The notes below the pieces were generated by a model that worked only from the letters and a program-made list of their open reading frames with translations, was not told where the DNA came from and ran no database searches. Positions 15,860-28,681 of a DNA stretch of 64,000 nucleotides are shown piece after piece (position 1 is the stretch's first letter; the number at the start of each line of letters is the position of its first letter). A program made the translations under genes and the position numbers. Location of the stretch: assembly GCA_029781795.1 (NCBI GenBank), contig JAKOWB010000072.1, positions 1-64,000 of the forward strand. Reading direction: 5' to 3'. This DNA is from Pseudomonadota bacterium. Lineage in GTDB: Bacteria; Pseudomonadota; Alphaproteobacteria; Kiloniellales; JACOMY01.

Positions 15860-17734
15860 ATGTCCGCCGATACCGCCGCAGCCGGGCCGGAGACCCGCCG
15901 CTTCGAGGCCGAGGTCAGCCGCCTCCTCGAGATCGTCACCCATTCGCTCTACTCCAACCGCGACATCTTCCTGCGCGAGCTGGTGGCCAACGCCGCCGAC
16001 GCCTGCGAGAAGCGGCGCTATCTGGCCGTGGCCGACGCCGCCCTGGCGCCGCCCGAGGGCTTCGCCGTGACGCTGTCGCTGCTGCCCAAGGGCAGGCAGC
16101 TCGTCATCGCCGACAACGGCGTCGGCATGAGCCGGGAGGAATTGATCGCCAACCTCGGCACCATCGCCGCCTCGGGCACCCAGCGCTTCCTGCAGGCGCT
16201 GAAGGACCAGGCTAAGGACGGCGGCAAGCCGGACCTGACCCAGATCGGCCAGTTCGGCGTCGGCTTCTATTCCGCCTTCATGGTCGCCGACGAGGTGACG
16301 GTCGAGACCCGCCGCGCCGGCAGCGAGGAGGGCTGGTCCTGGCGCAGCAAGGGCGGCGAGTCCTATGAGCTGGAGCCGCTGGACCCGGCGCCGCCCGAGG
16401 CCGGCACGCGCGTCATCCTGACGCTGAAGGCCGATGCCGCGGACTACCTGGACAAGGACCGGCTGGAACGCCTGGTGAAGAGCTGGTGCGACCACCTCTC
16501 GGTGCCGATCCGGCTGGAGGGCGGGGCGACGCTGAACCAGGCCTCGGCGCTCTGGACGCGGCCCAAGGCCGAGATCACCGCCGAGCAGTACGAGCACTTC
16601 TATCGCGACGTCGCCCAGGCCTTCGACAAACCCTGGCGCACGCTGCACTTCAAGGCCGAGGGCGCCATCGAGTACACCGCGCTGCTGTTCATCCCCAGCG
16701 AGCGGCCCTTCGCCCTGTTCCACCCCGACCGCCGCGCCGATCTGCGCCTGCACGTGAAGCGCGTCTTCATCTCGGCCGAGGTGAAGGAGCTGCTGCCCTC
16801 CTGGCTGCGCTTCCTCAAGGGTGTGATCGACAGCGAGGACCTGCCGCTCAACGTCAGCCGCGAGCTGCTGCAGGCCAACCCGCTGCTGGCCAAGATCCGC
16901 GCCGGACTGGTGAAGCGCGTCGTCGCCGACCTGCAGAAGGCGGCCAAGGACGACGCGGAAGGCTACGCCACCTTCTGGGAGAACTTCGGCGCCGTGGTGA
17001 AGGAAGGCCTCTACGAGGACGCGGCCAACCGCGAGGCGCTGCTGGGCCTCGCCCGCTTCCGCTCCAGCCAGGTGGAGGGCTGGACCTCGCTGAAGGACTA
17101 CATCGGCCGCATGAAGCCGGGCCAGGCGGCGATCTATACCGCCGCCGGCGAGAGCGCCGAGCGCCTGGCACGATCGCCGCAGCTCGAGGGTTTTCGCGCG
17201 CGCGGACTGGAGGTGCTCTACCTCACCGATCCGGTGGACGAGTTCTGGGTGCCCTCGGTCGTCAAGTTCGAGGACAAGCCCTTCCGCTCGGTCACGCGCG
17301 GCGCCTCCGACCTCGAGGCCTTCCCGCTGCCCGATGACAAGGCGCCGCCGCCGGCCGGCGAGATCGGCGGCCTGGTGGCGCTGCTGAAGCTGACCCTGGG
17401 CCAGGCGGTGAAGGACGTGCGCAGCAGCGAGCGCCTGGCCGACAGCGCGGTCTGCCTGGTCGCCGGCGAGGGCGACCTGGACCTGCACATGGAGCGCCTG
17501 CTGAAAGCGCACGGCCAGGTCGAGCAGGCCAGCGCCCGCGTGCTGGAGCTGAACCCGCGCCACGCGCTGGTCCAGGCCCTGGCGAAGCGGCTGAAGGACA
17601 AGGGCGGCGGGCCGGAGCTGGAGGACGCGGCCTGGCTGCTGCTGGATCAGGCCCGGCTGGTCGAGGGCGAGCCGCCGGCCGATCCCGCCGCCTTCGCCGC
17701 GCGCCTGCAGCGGGTGATGGAGCGCGGGCTCTAG
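15860..17734 (+). CDS. htpG: molecular chaperone HtpG (Hsp90)
   Basis: The ATG at 15860 is preceded by AGGA about ten bases upstream; a TTG at 15842 is in frame but less likely. The product has 624 residues, the usual size. The N-terminal GHKL ATPase domain shows RELVANAADACEKRR (catalytic Glu and ATP-binding Asn), DNGVGMS and GQFGVGFYSAF. The middle domain carries RVFIS and LNVSRELLQ, and the C-terminal dimerisation domain follows. HtpG remodels client proteins in the cytoplasm together with DnaK. It diverges from the helicase across 116 bases, and its stop nearly touches the converging DUF1223 gene. Confidence 0.96.
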   Translation: MSADTAAAGPETRRFEAEVSRLLEIVTHSLYSNRDIFLRELVANAADACEKRRYLAVADAALAPPEGFAVTLSLLPKGRQLVIADNGVGMSREELIANLGTIAASGTQRFLQALKDQAKDGGKPDLTQIGQFGVGFYSAFMVADEVTVETRRAGSEEGWSWRSKGGESYELEPLDPAPPEAGTRVILTLKADAADYLDKDRLERLVKSWCDHLSVPIRLEGGATLNQASALWTRPKAEITAEQYEHFYRDVAQAFDKPWRTLHFKAEGAIEYTALLFIPSERPFALFHPDRRADLRLHVKRVFISAEVKELLPSWLRFLKGVIDSEDLPLNVSRELLQANPLLAKIRAGLVKRVVADLQKAAKDDAEGYATFWENFGAVVKEGLYEDAANREALLGLARFRSSQVEGWTSLKDYIGRMKPGQAAIYTAAGESAERLARSPQLEGFRARGLEVLYLTDPVDEFWVPSVVKFEDKPFRSVTRGASDLEAFPLPDDKAPPPAGEIGGLVALLKLTLGQAVKDVRSSERLADSAVCLVAGEGDLDLHMERLLKAHGQVEQASARVLELNPRHALVQALAKRLKDKGGGPELEDAAWLLLDQARLVEGEPPADPAAFAARLQRVMERGL

Positions 17735-17737
17735 ACC

Positions 17738-18472
17738 CTAACCCTGCTTCACCATCTTGGCGGCGCCGAGGATGTGGCCGGTCGCCACGTCCTGCACCAG
17801 GATGGCGCAGCCGTCGTAGCCGGCTTCGTGCAGCCACTCGGGATTCAGCGTCATTTCCTGGTGGCCGCCGCCGTAGCTTCCGACTGGCAGCATCTCGCGC
17901 ACGATGTTGAACTCGCTGAGCGTGCGGCCGGTATTCTCGCCGCGCTGCACCGGCGTCTCGGCATGCTTCTGGAAGATCACCGCCAGCACCGTCGCGGCGG
18001 GCGCGTCAGCCGGGCCGTCGATCACCACCTTGTCGTAGCCGACCATGGCGACCTGCAGCGGCAGCGGCTCCTGCCGCGCCTTGACCAGCGTGTCCTCCAC
18101 CTGCCCGCGGCGCGAGCCGACCACATCGTAGCGGCCGGCGATCACCATCTGCGGCGTATAGACCATGTGGCTGTTCATCCACGCGGCATAGGCGCGCTGC
18201 CGTTCGGTATTCTCGGCCGCGCCGAAGGGATCGCGCCAGCCGATGTAGTCCCAGTAGTCGACGTGATAGGCCAGGGCGATGACGTCGGCGCGGGACGCCA
18301 GTTCGCCCAGCAGCGCGTCGGCCGGCGGACAGGAGCTGCAGCCCTGCGAGGTGAAGAGCTCCACCACCACCGGTCCGCCGCCCGCCGCAACAGTCTGGCG
18401 GCGACCGAGCAGCGGCAGCGCGGCGAGGCCGGCGAGAGCGGCGAGTGCGGTGCGGCGGTTGGTCGGTGACAT
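17738..18472 (-). CDS. exported DUF1223 thioredoxin-like protein
   Basis: The 244-residue product belongs to the DUF1223 family of thioredoxin-fold proteins, common in alphaproteobacteria and of unknown biochemical role. The N-terminus (NRRTALAALAGLAALPLLG) resembles a twin-arginine or Sec signal. The CSSC motif at residues 45-48 (SQGCSSCPPAD) sits where thioredoxins have CxxC, so disulphide chemistry in the periplasm is plausible. Conserved YHVDYWDYIGWRDPF and YTPQMVI follow, the latter supplying the cis-Pro. The C-terminal half is a beta-rich DUF1223 extension. It converges on htpG with three bases between the stops. Confidence 0.9.
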   Translation of the reverse strand: MSPTNRRTALAALAGLAALPLLGRRQTVAAGGGPVVVELFTSQGCSSCPPADALLGELASRADVIALAYHVDYWDYIGWRDPFGAAENTERQRAYAAWMNSHMVYTPQMVIAGRYDVVGSRRGQVEDTLVKARQEPLPLQVAMVGYDKVVIDGPADAPAATVLAVIFQKHAETPVQRGENTGRTLSEFNIVREMLPVGSYGGGHQEMTLNPEWLHEAGYDGCAILVQDVATGHILGAAKMVKQG

Positions 18473-18557
18473 GAGCTGGACCCTAGGCCCGCGGCAAACT
18501 CACGGACCAGTCACGTTCGCGCGAATGCCCGATGAGCGCAATGCAGGGATAGTCGTG

Positions 18558-20129
18558 CTAGGGACGCGCGGGGCGCGCGATCAGCAGATAGCCCGGCAGG
18601 CGCTCGATACGGCTGTCGGCGCTCGCCCAGGGATAGGCGGCGGGATCCTGGCCCCGATCGGCGACGACGAAGACCACGGCGCGCCCTTTCCAGCCCACCG
18701 GTTCCGTCCCGCTGTCGCGCCAGCGCGTCAACTCGGCCTGCCGCTGATCGCTCCAGGGCGTCGAGTGTTCCTGCGAGTACCAGGCCTGCAGCGGCGTGTA
18801 GACGATGGCGTCGTAGCCGAAGCGCGCGTCCTCTGCGACCACCAGGTAGCCGGCGTAGCGCGGCTCGCTCAAGGCCCCGAGCGCGCCGCGCTCCGCCGCC
18901 GTCAGGTAGCGCGCCGCGCCGAAGCCGCCGGCATTCTGCAGGATCTGCACGCCGAACCAGGCGGCGTTGTCGAGCAGGAAGAGCCCGCAGACCGCGAGCG
19001 CGACGAGGCGGCGGCGCCGCGCCAGCCAGTCGACCAGCAGCGGCGCGCCGAGCAGGAAGAGCGGCATCCAGATATAGCCGCGCGTGAAGTGCAGCGGCTG
19101 GCGGGGGCCGATCAGCAGCTCATGGTTGGCGAGCACGAGCGAGGCCAGCGCGGCGCACAGCAGCAGGCGCTCGGCCCGGCCGAACACGGCTGGCGGCCAT
19201 AGGGCCCGCGCGGCCAGCAGTACGACCGGGCCATAGGCCAGGAGCTGCGCCGCGACAGGCAAGGTCCAGGCCAGTGACCAGGCGCGCATGAGCGCCGCAT
19301 GCTCCGGTCCGCGCGGCAGCAGCAGGAGATGATAGGCCAGGAAAAGCGCCAGCAGCGCCAGCACCGCCGGCAGCATCCAGGCCGGCGGACGGGCACCGCC
19401 GGGCAGGCGCTCGACCACCAGCCAGAGCGCCGCGATCAGCAGCCACTGCAGTCCCGTGAAGGGGTGGCTCGCGGCAAGCAGCAGCAGCAGCAGGCCGGCG
19501 AGCCGCCAGCGACGGTCCAGCAGGGCAACCACGAGCCCGAAGGCCAGGGCGTGGTAGTAGGCCTCGACCGCGTAGAAGAGGTTGCGCCCCAGGTTCAGGA
19601 ACCAGAAGCCGCCGTGCGGATCGAAGGCGAAGAGGGTGTTGTAGTCGAGCGACCCCGACAGCAGTCCGGCAAGGCCGCCGGCCAACGTGAAGAGGCCGCC
19701 GCCCCAGGCGAAGAGCAACAGTCCCAGCGCCGCCCAGGCGTCGCGGCGGAGCACCACCCGCGTGTAGAGCGCGATGGCGAGCCGCAGGAACACCAGCCCG
19801 GCAAGCACCCCGAAGAGATCGTAGAGCCTGCCGGGGTCCGCGCGCGTCACCCCCTGCAGGGCGCCCAGCAAGGCGATATGGGGATAGGCATAGAGCGCCG
19901 GCGTCGCCGGATCGGCGCTGCTCGGCAGGCCGAAGAGCGGCCAGGCACCGCCCTCCCAGGCCTCGCGTGCCATGGCCATGTAGCTCTGCTGGTCGTACTG
20001 CAGGAAGCCGGTGGGCCAGAGATCGCGCGGCGGCAGCAGGAAGTGCGCGGCGTAGACCAGCGCCATGGGCAGGAAGAGCAGAAGGGCGGTCAGCCACGGC
20101 CGGCGAAAGACCCAATGTTCTGGCATCAT
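18558..20129 (-). CDS. polytopic membrane protein of GT-C glycosyltransferase type, paralogue A
   Basis: I chose the ATG at 20129 because it aligns with the start of the paralogue upstream; a GTG at 20162 is possible. The 523-residue product has about 10-12 membrane helices. After the first helix a loop reads WPTGFLQYDQQSYMAMARE, with the acidic residue and Tyr/Arg pattern seen in the first external loop of GT-C lipid-linked-sugar transferases. Further conserved blocks are FDPHGGFWFLNLGRNL, HPFTGLQ and RQPLHFTRGYIWMPL. The C-terminal ~110 residues are soluble. The likely role is a membrane transferase acting on a lipid-linked donor; donor and acceptor are unknown. It follows its paralogue on the same strand. 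Confidence 0.75.
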   Translation of the reverse strand: MMPEHWVFRRPWLTALLLFLPMALVYAAHFLLPPRDLWPTGFLQYDQQSYMAMAREAWEGGAWPLFGLPSSADPATPALYAYPHIALLGALQGVTRADPGRLYDLFGVLAGLVFLRLAIALYTRVVLRRDAWAALGLLLFAWGGGLFTLAGGLAGLLSGSLDYNTLFAFDPHGGFWFLNLGRNLFYAVEAYYHALAFGLVVALLDRRWRLAGLLLLLLAASHPFTGLQWLLIAALWLVVERLPGGARPPAWMLPAVLALLALFLAYHLLLLPRGPEHAALMRAWSLAWTLPVAAQLLAYGPVVLLAARALWPPAVFGRAERLLLCAALASLVLANHELLIGPRQPLHFTRGYIWMPLFLLGAPLLVDWLARRRRLVALAVCGLFLLDNAAWFGVQILQNAGGFGAARYLTAAERGALGALSEPRYAGYLVVAEDARFGYDAIVYTPLQAWYSQEHSTPWSDQRQAELTRWRDSGTEPVGWKGRAVVFVVADRGQDPAAYPWASADSRIERLPGYLLIARPARP

Positions 20130-20285
20130 CGACTGGGCCGCCCCCACGGCCGGCGGTCCCACCGATCCGCTGCATCGGCACGTCGCCGGGAGCCTCCGCC
20201 GCGCGCAGCCGTGGAAGCCGCCGGGGCGATCCTACGCCATCGCGACGGCGATATCGACGCGGCGGTCACGATGCGCACATCCGGC

Positions 20286-21854
20286 TCAGGGTGACGCCGG
20301 CCTCGGCAGCAGCACATAGCCGGCAATATGGCGTGCGCCGGGCTGCGCCAGCAGGCGCCGCCCGACGTCGCTGTCGGCCAGCGCGAGGAAAACCACCGCG
20401 CGCGATCGCCAGCCCGCGGGCTCTTCGCCGTTGGCCACCCAGCGGGCCAGTTCGGCCTGGCGCTCCGACATGAAAGGCGTGGTGAAGAACCAGGAGGCTT
20501 GCGCCTGCAGCGGCGTATAGGTCAGCGCGAGATAGGCCAGAAGGGTGTCCGGCGTCACCAGCAGGCTGCCGCGAAGCGACGGATCGTTCAGGCCGGCAAG
20601 GGCGGCGCGCTCGTCCGGATCCAGATAGAGCGCATCGTGTCCCTGCGCGAAGCTCCAGATGCGCGCACCGAAGAAACTGGCGTTGTCGAACAGGAACAGC
20701 AGGCAGAAGGCCGGCGCGAGAGCGCGGACGAAAGCCCTGCGCGAGGCCCAGAGCTTCTCCAGAGCGGCGAACAGGCTCGCCGCCCCGATCAGGAACAGCG
20801 GGGTCCAGATGTACCCGCGCGTGAAGTGCAATGGTTGGCGCGGGGCCATGAAGAGCTCGTGATTGGCCAGCAGCAGCGATATCACCAGAACGACGGTCAG
20901 CAGCCGCGTGTCGGGACGCTCGAAACCATGCCGGCGAAGCCAATGGACGGCGGCCGCCCCCACGATCAGATAGGCCAGCAGGATCGCCACGACGTCGAGC
21001 ACCCAGTTCAGTGCCCACTGCGTCATCACCGAGCGATGCTCGGCGAACTGCGGCAGGTAGACCAGGTGATAATAGAGATGCGCCGCCAGCAGCAGCGCGG
21101 CCCCGGCGCCGAACCAAAGCGGCGGGCGCGATGGCGAGCGCAAGACCTGCTCGAGGCCGGCATAGGCCAGAGCGATGACGAGGAACTGCAGGCCGGTGAA
21201 GGGGTGGCACGCGGCGAGCAGCGCCAGCACCGGAAGCGCCACGCCGAAGCGCCGCCGCAGGATCGCCAGCAGGGCGCCGATGGACAGCAGGTGATAGACG
21301 CTTTCGGTCGAATAGCTGAGGTTGCGGCCGAGGTTGAGGAACCAGCCGCCGTTCTCCGGGTCGAAGCGGAAGAGGGACTGCATCGAATAGTCTGATTCGG
21401 CGATCCCGGCGAGCGCGCCGGCGGCGCTCAGCAGACCCCCGCCCCAGCAGAAGAGCAGGGCCTGCCACCAGCGCGGCCCCGTGCCCAGGCGTGCGCCCAG
21501 GAGGGCGATGGCGACGCGCAGGAAGGCGACGCCGGCAAGCGCGCCGAGCGCCAGGAACACGCGGCCGGGATCCCAGCCGGTCCACTGGACGATCAGGCCG
21601 TAGAGCAGGAGCAGTGGCGAGAAATAGATCCGCGGCGTCTGTGGATCGCTGCTGAAGGGCAGGCCGAATGCGAACCCGAAGCCGGCGTCGAAATGCTCGC
21701 GCGCCATGGCCGCATAACCCACCTGGTCCGCCTGCAGAAAGCCGGTCGGCCAGAGGCCGGTCGGCACCACGCAGAGGTGCACCAGCACGATGGCGGCCAT
21801 CGGCAGATAGAGCGCGGCCGCCAAGCCCCACGCCCGCAGTTCGTGCCTGTGCAC
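20286..21854 (-). CDS. polytopic membrane protein of GT-C glycosyltransferase type, paralogue B
   Basis: The 522-residue product (GTG start) is a clear paralogue of the next gene downstream. It shares LWPTGFLQADQVGYAAMARE, FDPENGGWFLNLGRNLSY, CHPFTGLQFL and the block RQPLHFTRGYIWTPLF. Topology is again about 10-12 helices followed by a soluble C-terminal part (ending GYVLLPRP, matching GYLLIARP in paralogue A). Both copies keep the acidic loop residue and all shared blocks, so neither looks decayed. The two genes are separated by 156 bases. The pair may act as a heteromer or on two substrates. I did not recognise a named family beyond the general GT-C architecture. Confidence 0.75.
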   Translation of the reverse strand: MHRHELRAWGLAAALYLPMAAIVLVHLCVVPTGLWPTGFLQADQVGYAAMAREHFDAGFGFAFGLPFSSDPQTPRIYFSPLLLLYGLIVQWTGWDPGRVFLALGALAGVAFLRVAIALLGARLGTGPRWWQALLFCWGGGLLSAAGALAGIAESDYSMQSLFRFDPENGGWFLNLGRNLSYSTESVYHLLSIGALLAILRRRFGVALPVLALLAACHPFTGLQFLVIALAYAGLEQVLRSPSRPPLWFGAGAALLLAAHLYYHLVYLPQFAEHRSVMTQWALNWVLDVVAILLAYLIVGAAAVHWLRRHGFERPDTRLLTVVLVISLLLANHELFMAPRQPLHFTRGYIWTPLFLIGAASLFAALEKLWASRRAFVRALAPAFCLLFLFDNASFFGARIWSFAQGHDALYLDPDERAALAGLNDPSLRGSLLVTPDTLLAYLALTYTPLQAQASWFFTTPFMSERQAELARWVANGEEPAGWRSRAVVFLALADSDVGRRLLAQPGARHIAGYVLLPRPASP

Positions 21855-21998
21855 GTGCCCCCCAGCAAGCCCCGCCGGCCCGAAGCCCCCGCCTCGGACC
21901 CTCGCGCCCGCTACGCCAACCGCGAAGCGGAACGCGAGGGACTCTAGCAGAGCGGCCCTGGGCTGTCTTGGACCGTGACGAGCCGCTGCGGCCGCCGG

Positions 21999-24677
<2,679 letters not shown>

Positions 24678-24931
24678 GGCCGGTCTCTCCTTGGCTGCGA
24701 CGGATCGGAGCATGGAGAAGGCCCCCCGGCCCATCCCGGACTGCCCCACTTCCACGCTCCGCGGCTGGTCGCGACCAAACCGGCGGGTGCGGAACCGCTG
24801 CTGATTGATTATTGACAGGTTCTACTTCAGGCGATGACGAATGAAAAGAGGGGCGCGCGGCCGCACCCCCTTGCCCGGCGCGGGTCCACCGGTCGGGATA
24901 CTTGGCGGCGCCAGGAGACGGGGATAGCCCG

Positions 24932-25744
24932 ATGAGCAAGGAGTCGTCCGGGACACCGCACGACTGGCCCCAGCGTACCGGCCAGGAGACCTGGAGCCTG
25001 CCAAGCGCCGAGGATCGGGCCACCCCGGCTGGCGAGGACGGCCTGCCGGTCCCGCCGGAGAGCCTGATGCGGGGCGAGGCGGCGAACTGGCCCGAGCTGC
25101 ACGCCGCCGGCCGCCGCTGCGCCGCCCTGATCCAGGCGCTGCTCTGCGAGGCGGGCGTCGTCCTGCCGTTGCGGCCGCGGATTGTCGATCTCGGCTGCGG
25201 CATCGGCGGCGTGCTGCGGGCCTTCCGGGCGGAAGCCGAGCAGGGCGAGGTCTGGGGGCTCGACGGCAGCGCGCGCCACATCGCCTGGCTCGACCGGCAC
25301 TTCTCGCCGCCCTTTCACCTCGCCACCATCACGGACCAGCCGCACCTGCCCTTTGCCGACGGCCACTTCGATCTGGTCTACGCGGGATCGCTCTTCACCA
25401 AGGTCGGTGTCCTGGCCGCCGCCTGGCTGCAGGAAATCCGCCGCGTCATGGCACCGGGCGGCGCCGCGGTCCTGGCGTTCCACGACGACGCGACGGTGGC
25501 GGCACTGCTGGAAGACCCCCGCTATCGGGACTCGGCGCTCGCCAGGCGCTACCGCGCGGCTTTGTCGGACAGCGCGCGTGCCCGCTACGACGTGCTGGCG
25601 ATCGGCGGCGAAGAGCCCGCGGTCTTCTATCGCCAAGCCGAGATCTGCCGCCGCGTCGCGGGCAGCTTCGAGGTGCTGGGGGTCCATCCGGCGCTCTGGG
25701 ACTGCCGGACGGCCTTCCTGTTGCGGCCGAAGCGTTGGGAGTGA
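24932..25744 (+). CDS. class I SAM-dependent methyltransferase
   Basis: I chose the ATG at 24932 (MSKESSGT), giving 270 residues; a TTG at 24902 is in frame. Residues 85-93 (VDLGCGIGG) are the glycine-rich SAM-binding motif I. VWGLDGSARHIAWL supplies the acidic residue after beta-2, and LPFADGHFDLVYAGSLF is the motif after beta-4. The fold is the methyltransferase-11/25 type. The ~55-residue N-terminal region is polar and not part of the core. Nothing identifies the substrate. It ends 21 bases before the converging DUF6356-like gene. Confidence 0.85.
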   Translation: MSKESSGTPHDWPQRTGQETWSLPSAEDRATPAGEDGLPVPPESLMRGEAANWPELHAAGRRCAALIQALLCEAGVVLPLRPRIVDLGCGIGGVLRAFRAEAEQGEVWGLDGSARHIAWLDRHFSPPFHLATITDQPHLPFADGHFDLVYAGSLFTKVGVLAAAWLQEIRRVMAPGGAAVLAFHDDATVAALLEDPRYRDSALARRYRAALSDSARARYDVLAIGGEEPAVFYRQAEICRRVAGSFEVLGVHPALWDCRTAFLLRPKRWE

Positions 25745-25765
25745 ACCGGCGGCCGGTGGCCCAGG

Positions 25766-26020
25766 CTAGATCGCGTCGCCCAGATAGACCGCGGCCTCGG
25801 GCAGCGGCGGCGCCTTGCGCTGGCGATGCGTCACCATGTCGTGATGCAGGGCGCGGATGGCGTTGGAGCCGGTCTTCACGCAGAGGAAAGGGAAGAGGGC
25901 GTGGACCATGCAGGCGAGGCCGGCCAGCAGCAGGCGCCCGCCGAAGCTGGAGGCGACGCCCATGTGCTCCAGGTAGCTTTCGTTGACGCTGCGCGGGTGC
26001 TGGGTGAAGAGGCGGAACAT
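25766..26020 (-). CDS. small protein of the DUF6356 type, one membrane segment
   Basis: The 84-residue product starts MFRLFTQHPRSVNESYLEHM, with one hydrophobic stretch at residues ~29-48 (RLLLAGLACMVHALFPFLC). The pattern HPxSVxESYxEHxxxA followed by CMVHALFPFLCVKTGS is that of the DUF6356 family, often annotated as capsule biosynthesis without direct proof. The function is unknown. It is divergent from an Lrp-family regulator across 123 bases that contain a short palindrome, so it may be controlled by that regulator. Confidence 0.75.
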   Translation of the reverse strand: MFRLFTQHPRSVNESYLEHMGVASSFGGRLLLAGLACMVHALFPFLCVKTGSNAIRALHHDMVTHRQRKAPPLPEAAVYLGDAI

Positions 26021-26109
26021 GGCGGCTCGGCTCCGTGATTGGTCCTGCCAGGATATGCGGAGTCGCCGGGAAGAGCTTTGCCATTTTTGGCGCCATCCAT
26101 CCAAATTGT

Positions 26110-26119
26110 AGAAATTTCT
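26110..26119. promoter_or_regulatory. palindrome in the divergent lrp promoter region
   Basis: AGAAATTTCT is a perfect 10-bp palindrome set in the only AT-rich stretch of this intergenic region, just upstream of the Lrp-family gene. Lrp/AsnC regulators usually repress their own genes through AT-rich dyads, so this is a reasonable operator candidate. Confidence 0.35.
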
Positions 26120-26143
26120 TCTATGATCGGGCATTCTGATGGA

Positions 26144-26614
26144 ATGATCGCCCTGGATGCCATCGACCGCCGGCTGCTGGCGGAGCTGCAGGAAGACTGC
26201 GATCGGCCGCTGGCCGAGCTGGCCCGGGCGGTCGGCCTTTCGGCCACGCCCTGCTGGCGGCGCATTCAGCGGCTGGAGCAGGCCGGCGTCATCAAGGGGC
26301 GGGTCGCGTTGCTGGATCCGGCGAAGCTGAACCTGCCGGTGGTGGTCTTCGTGCGGGTGAAGACGGCCCGTCACAGCTACGCCTGGCTGGAGGACTTCGC
26401 CGCCAAGATCCAGGACGTGCCGGAGGTGGTCGAGTTCTATCGCATGTCGGGCGACGTCGACTACCTGCTGAAGGTCGTGGTGCCCGACATCGCGGGCTAT
26501 GACCGGGTCTACAAGCAGCTGGTCACGCTGGCCGAGTTCGCCGACGTCTCCTCCTCCTTCGCGCTGGAGACGATCAAGCAGACGACGAAGCTGCCGCTGG
26601 GCTACGCCGGCTGA
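26144..26614 (+). CDS. Lrp/AsnC family transcriptional regulator
   Basis: From the ATG at 26144 the product has 156 residues (an ATG at 26123 is also possible; neither has a good Shine-Dalgarno). The N-terminal winged helix-turn-helix (residues ~3-55, DAIDRRLLAELQEDCDRPLAELARAVGLS) binds DNA. The C-terminal RAM domain (residues ~65-145) binds amino acids and forms octamers. The helix-turn-helix is followed by CWRRIQRLEQAGVIKG, typical of the family. Its divergent neighbour and its own gene are the most likely targets. The effector cannot be deduced. Confidence 0.93.
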   Translation: MIALDAIDRRLLAELQEDCDRPLAELARAVGLSATPCWRRIQRLEQAGVIKGRVALLDPAKLNLPVVVFVRVKTARHSYAWLEDFAAKIQDVPEVVEFYRMSGDVDYLLKVVVPDIAGYDRVYKQLVTLAEFADVSSSFALETIKQTTKLPLGYAG

Positions 26615-27329
26615 GCGGCCCGCGGCCGGCGCCGGTAGCGCAGGAAGGTCGGCTTGCGGCCCTGCTGGATGGCCTTCTGCTCGTAGCGCGTGGGCGGCCA
26701 GTCCGCCGGCCGGTGGCGCCAGTCGTCGGCCTGTCGGGCCAGCCACTCGAACTCAGGCCGCGCCGCGGCATGGCGCAGCATCCAGGCGAGATAGGGCTCG
26801 TCGTCGGTGGCCAGGCGCAGCTCGCCGCCGTCGACCAGCAGCTCGGCGATGCGTGCGAGGCTCCAGTCCTGCACCATGCGCCGCTTGTGGTGGCGCGCCT
26901 TCGGCCAGGGATCGGGGAAGAGGATGAAGACCCGCGCCAGCGAGGCTTCGGGCAGGCAGTCGAGCAGGCTGCGCGCGTCGCCGTGGTGCAGGCGCACGTT
27001 GTGCGCGCCCTGCTCCGCCAGGGCGCGGACCGCCGTCGCCACGCCGTTGAGATAGACCTCGGCACCGATCAGGCCGACGTCGGGATTGCGCGCCGCCTGC
27101 CAGGCCAGGTGCTCGCCGCCGCCGAAGCCGATCTCCAGCCAGCAGGCATGCTTCGGCGCATCGAACAGCGTCGCTGGATCGAGCGTGCCTCCGGCCGCCG
27201 GCAAGGCCAGTCGCAGGTCGGGCAACCGGCTCTCGACCAGCGTCGCGAGACTGGGGCGCAGCGGCCGCCCCTTGCTGCGGCCGTAGACGCGCCGGCGCGG
27301 GGGAAGGGCGGGCTTCTCCTCCGCCCCGC

Positions 27330-27333
<4 letters not shown>
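26602..27333 (-). CDS. trmB: tRNA (guanine-N7)-methyltransferase TrmB
   Basis: The GTG at 27333 overlaps the metK stop by four bases (GTGA), giving 243 residues and coupling translation to met[11 protein letters not shown] is the SAM-binding motif, and [20 protein letters not shown] is the signature of TrmB. The N-terminus is basic ([15 protein letters not shown]), as usual for tRNA binding. The enzyme methylates G46 in the variable loop of tRNA using SAM, which its operon partner MetK makes. Its stop overlaps the end of the converging lrp gene by 13 bases. Confidence 0.95.
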
Positions 27334-28502
<1,169 letters not shown>

Positions 28503-28643
28503 GGTGACCCCCGGGGAAGCTGGACGGGACGAGGCAGGCGGCTGGCAGCCGGCGCTGGCCGGACGGCGCGGGTTCGCGGCCGCGAAAGGCGCGGCACTTT
28601 CGCCCCGGGCGCGGGTCCGGTCAAGCAGGGAAGGCAGACAAGC

Positions 28644-28675
28644 GGGACGCCCCGGCCCTGTGGCCGGGGCGTCCC
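28644..28675 (-). terminator. strong hairpin between the XRE regulator and metK
   Basis: Arms GGGACGCCCCGGCC (28644-28657) and GGCCGGGGCGTCCC (28662-28675) pair perfectly over 14 bp around a CTGT loop. The hairpin starts seven bases after the XRE gene stop. No long T-run follows on the minus strand, so it may be a Rho-assisted or processing hairpin rather than a classical terminator. Confidence 0.65.
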
Positions 28676-28681
28676 GGTGGC

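Noticed and set aside
13275-16070. Long plus-strand open frame opposite the helicase
   Set aside because: Same kind of antisense shadow; the helicase on the minus strand has all its motifs.
28503-28680. SAM riboswitch upstream of metK
   Set aside because: I looked for SAM-II/SAM-V-like and SAM-I-like cores and found none; the only clear structure is the 14-bp hairpin that follows the XRE gene.
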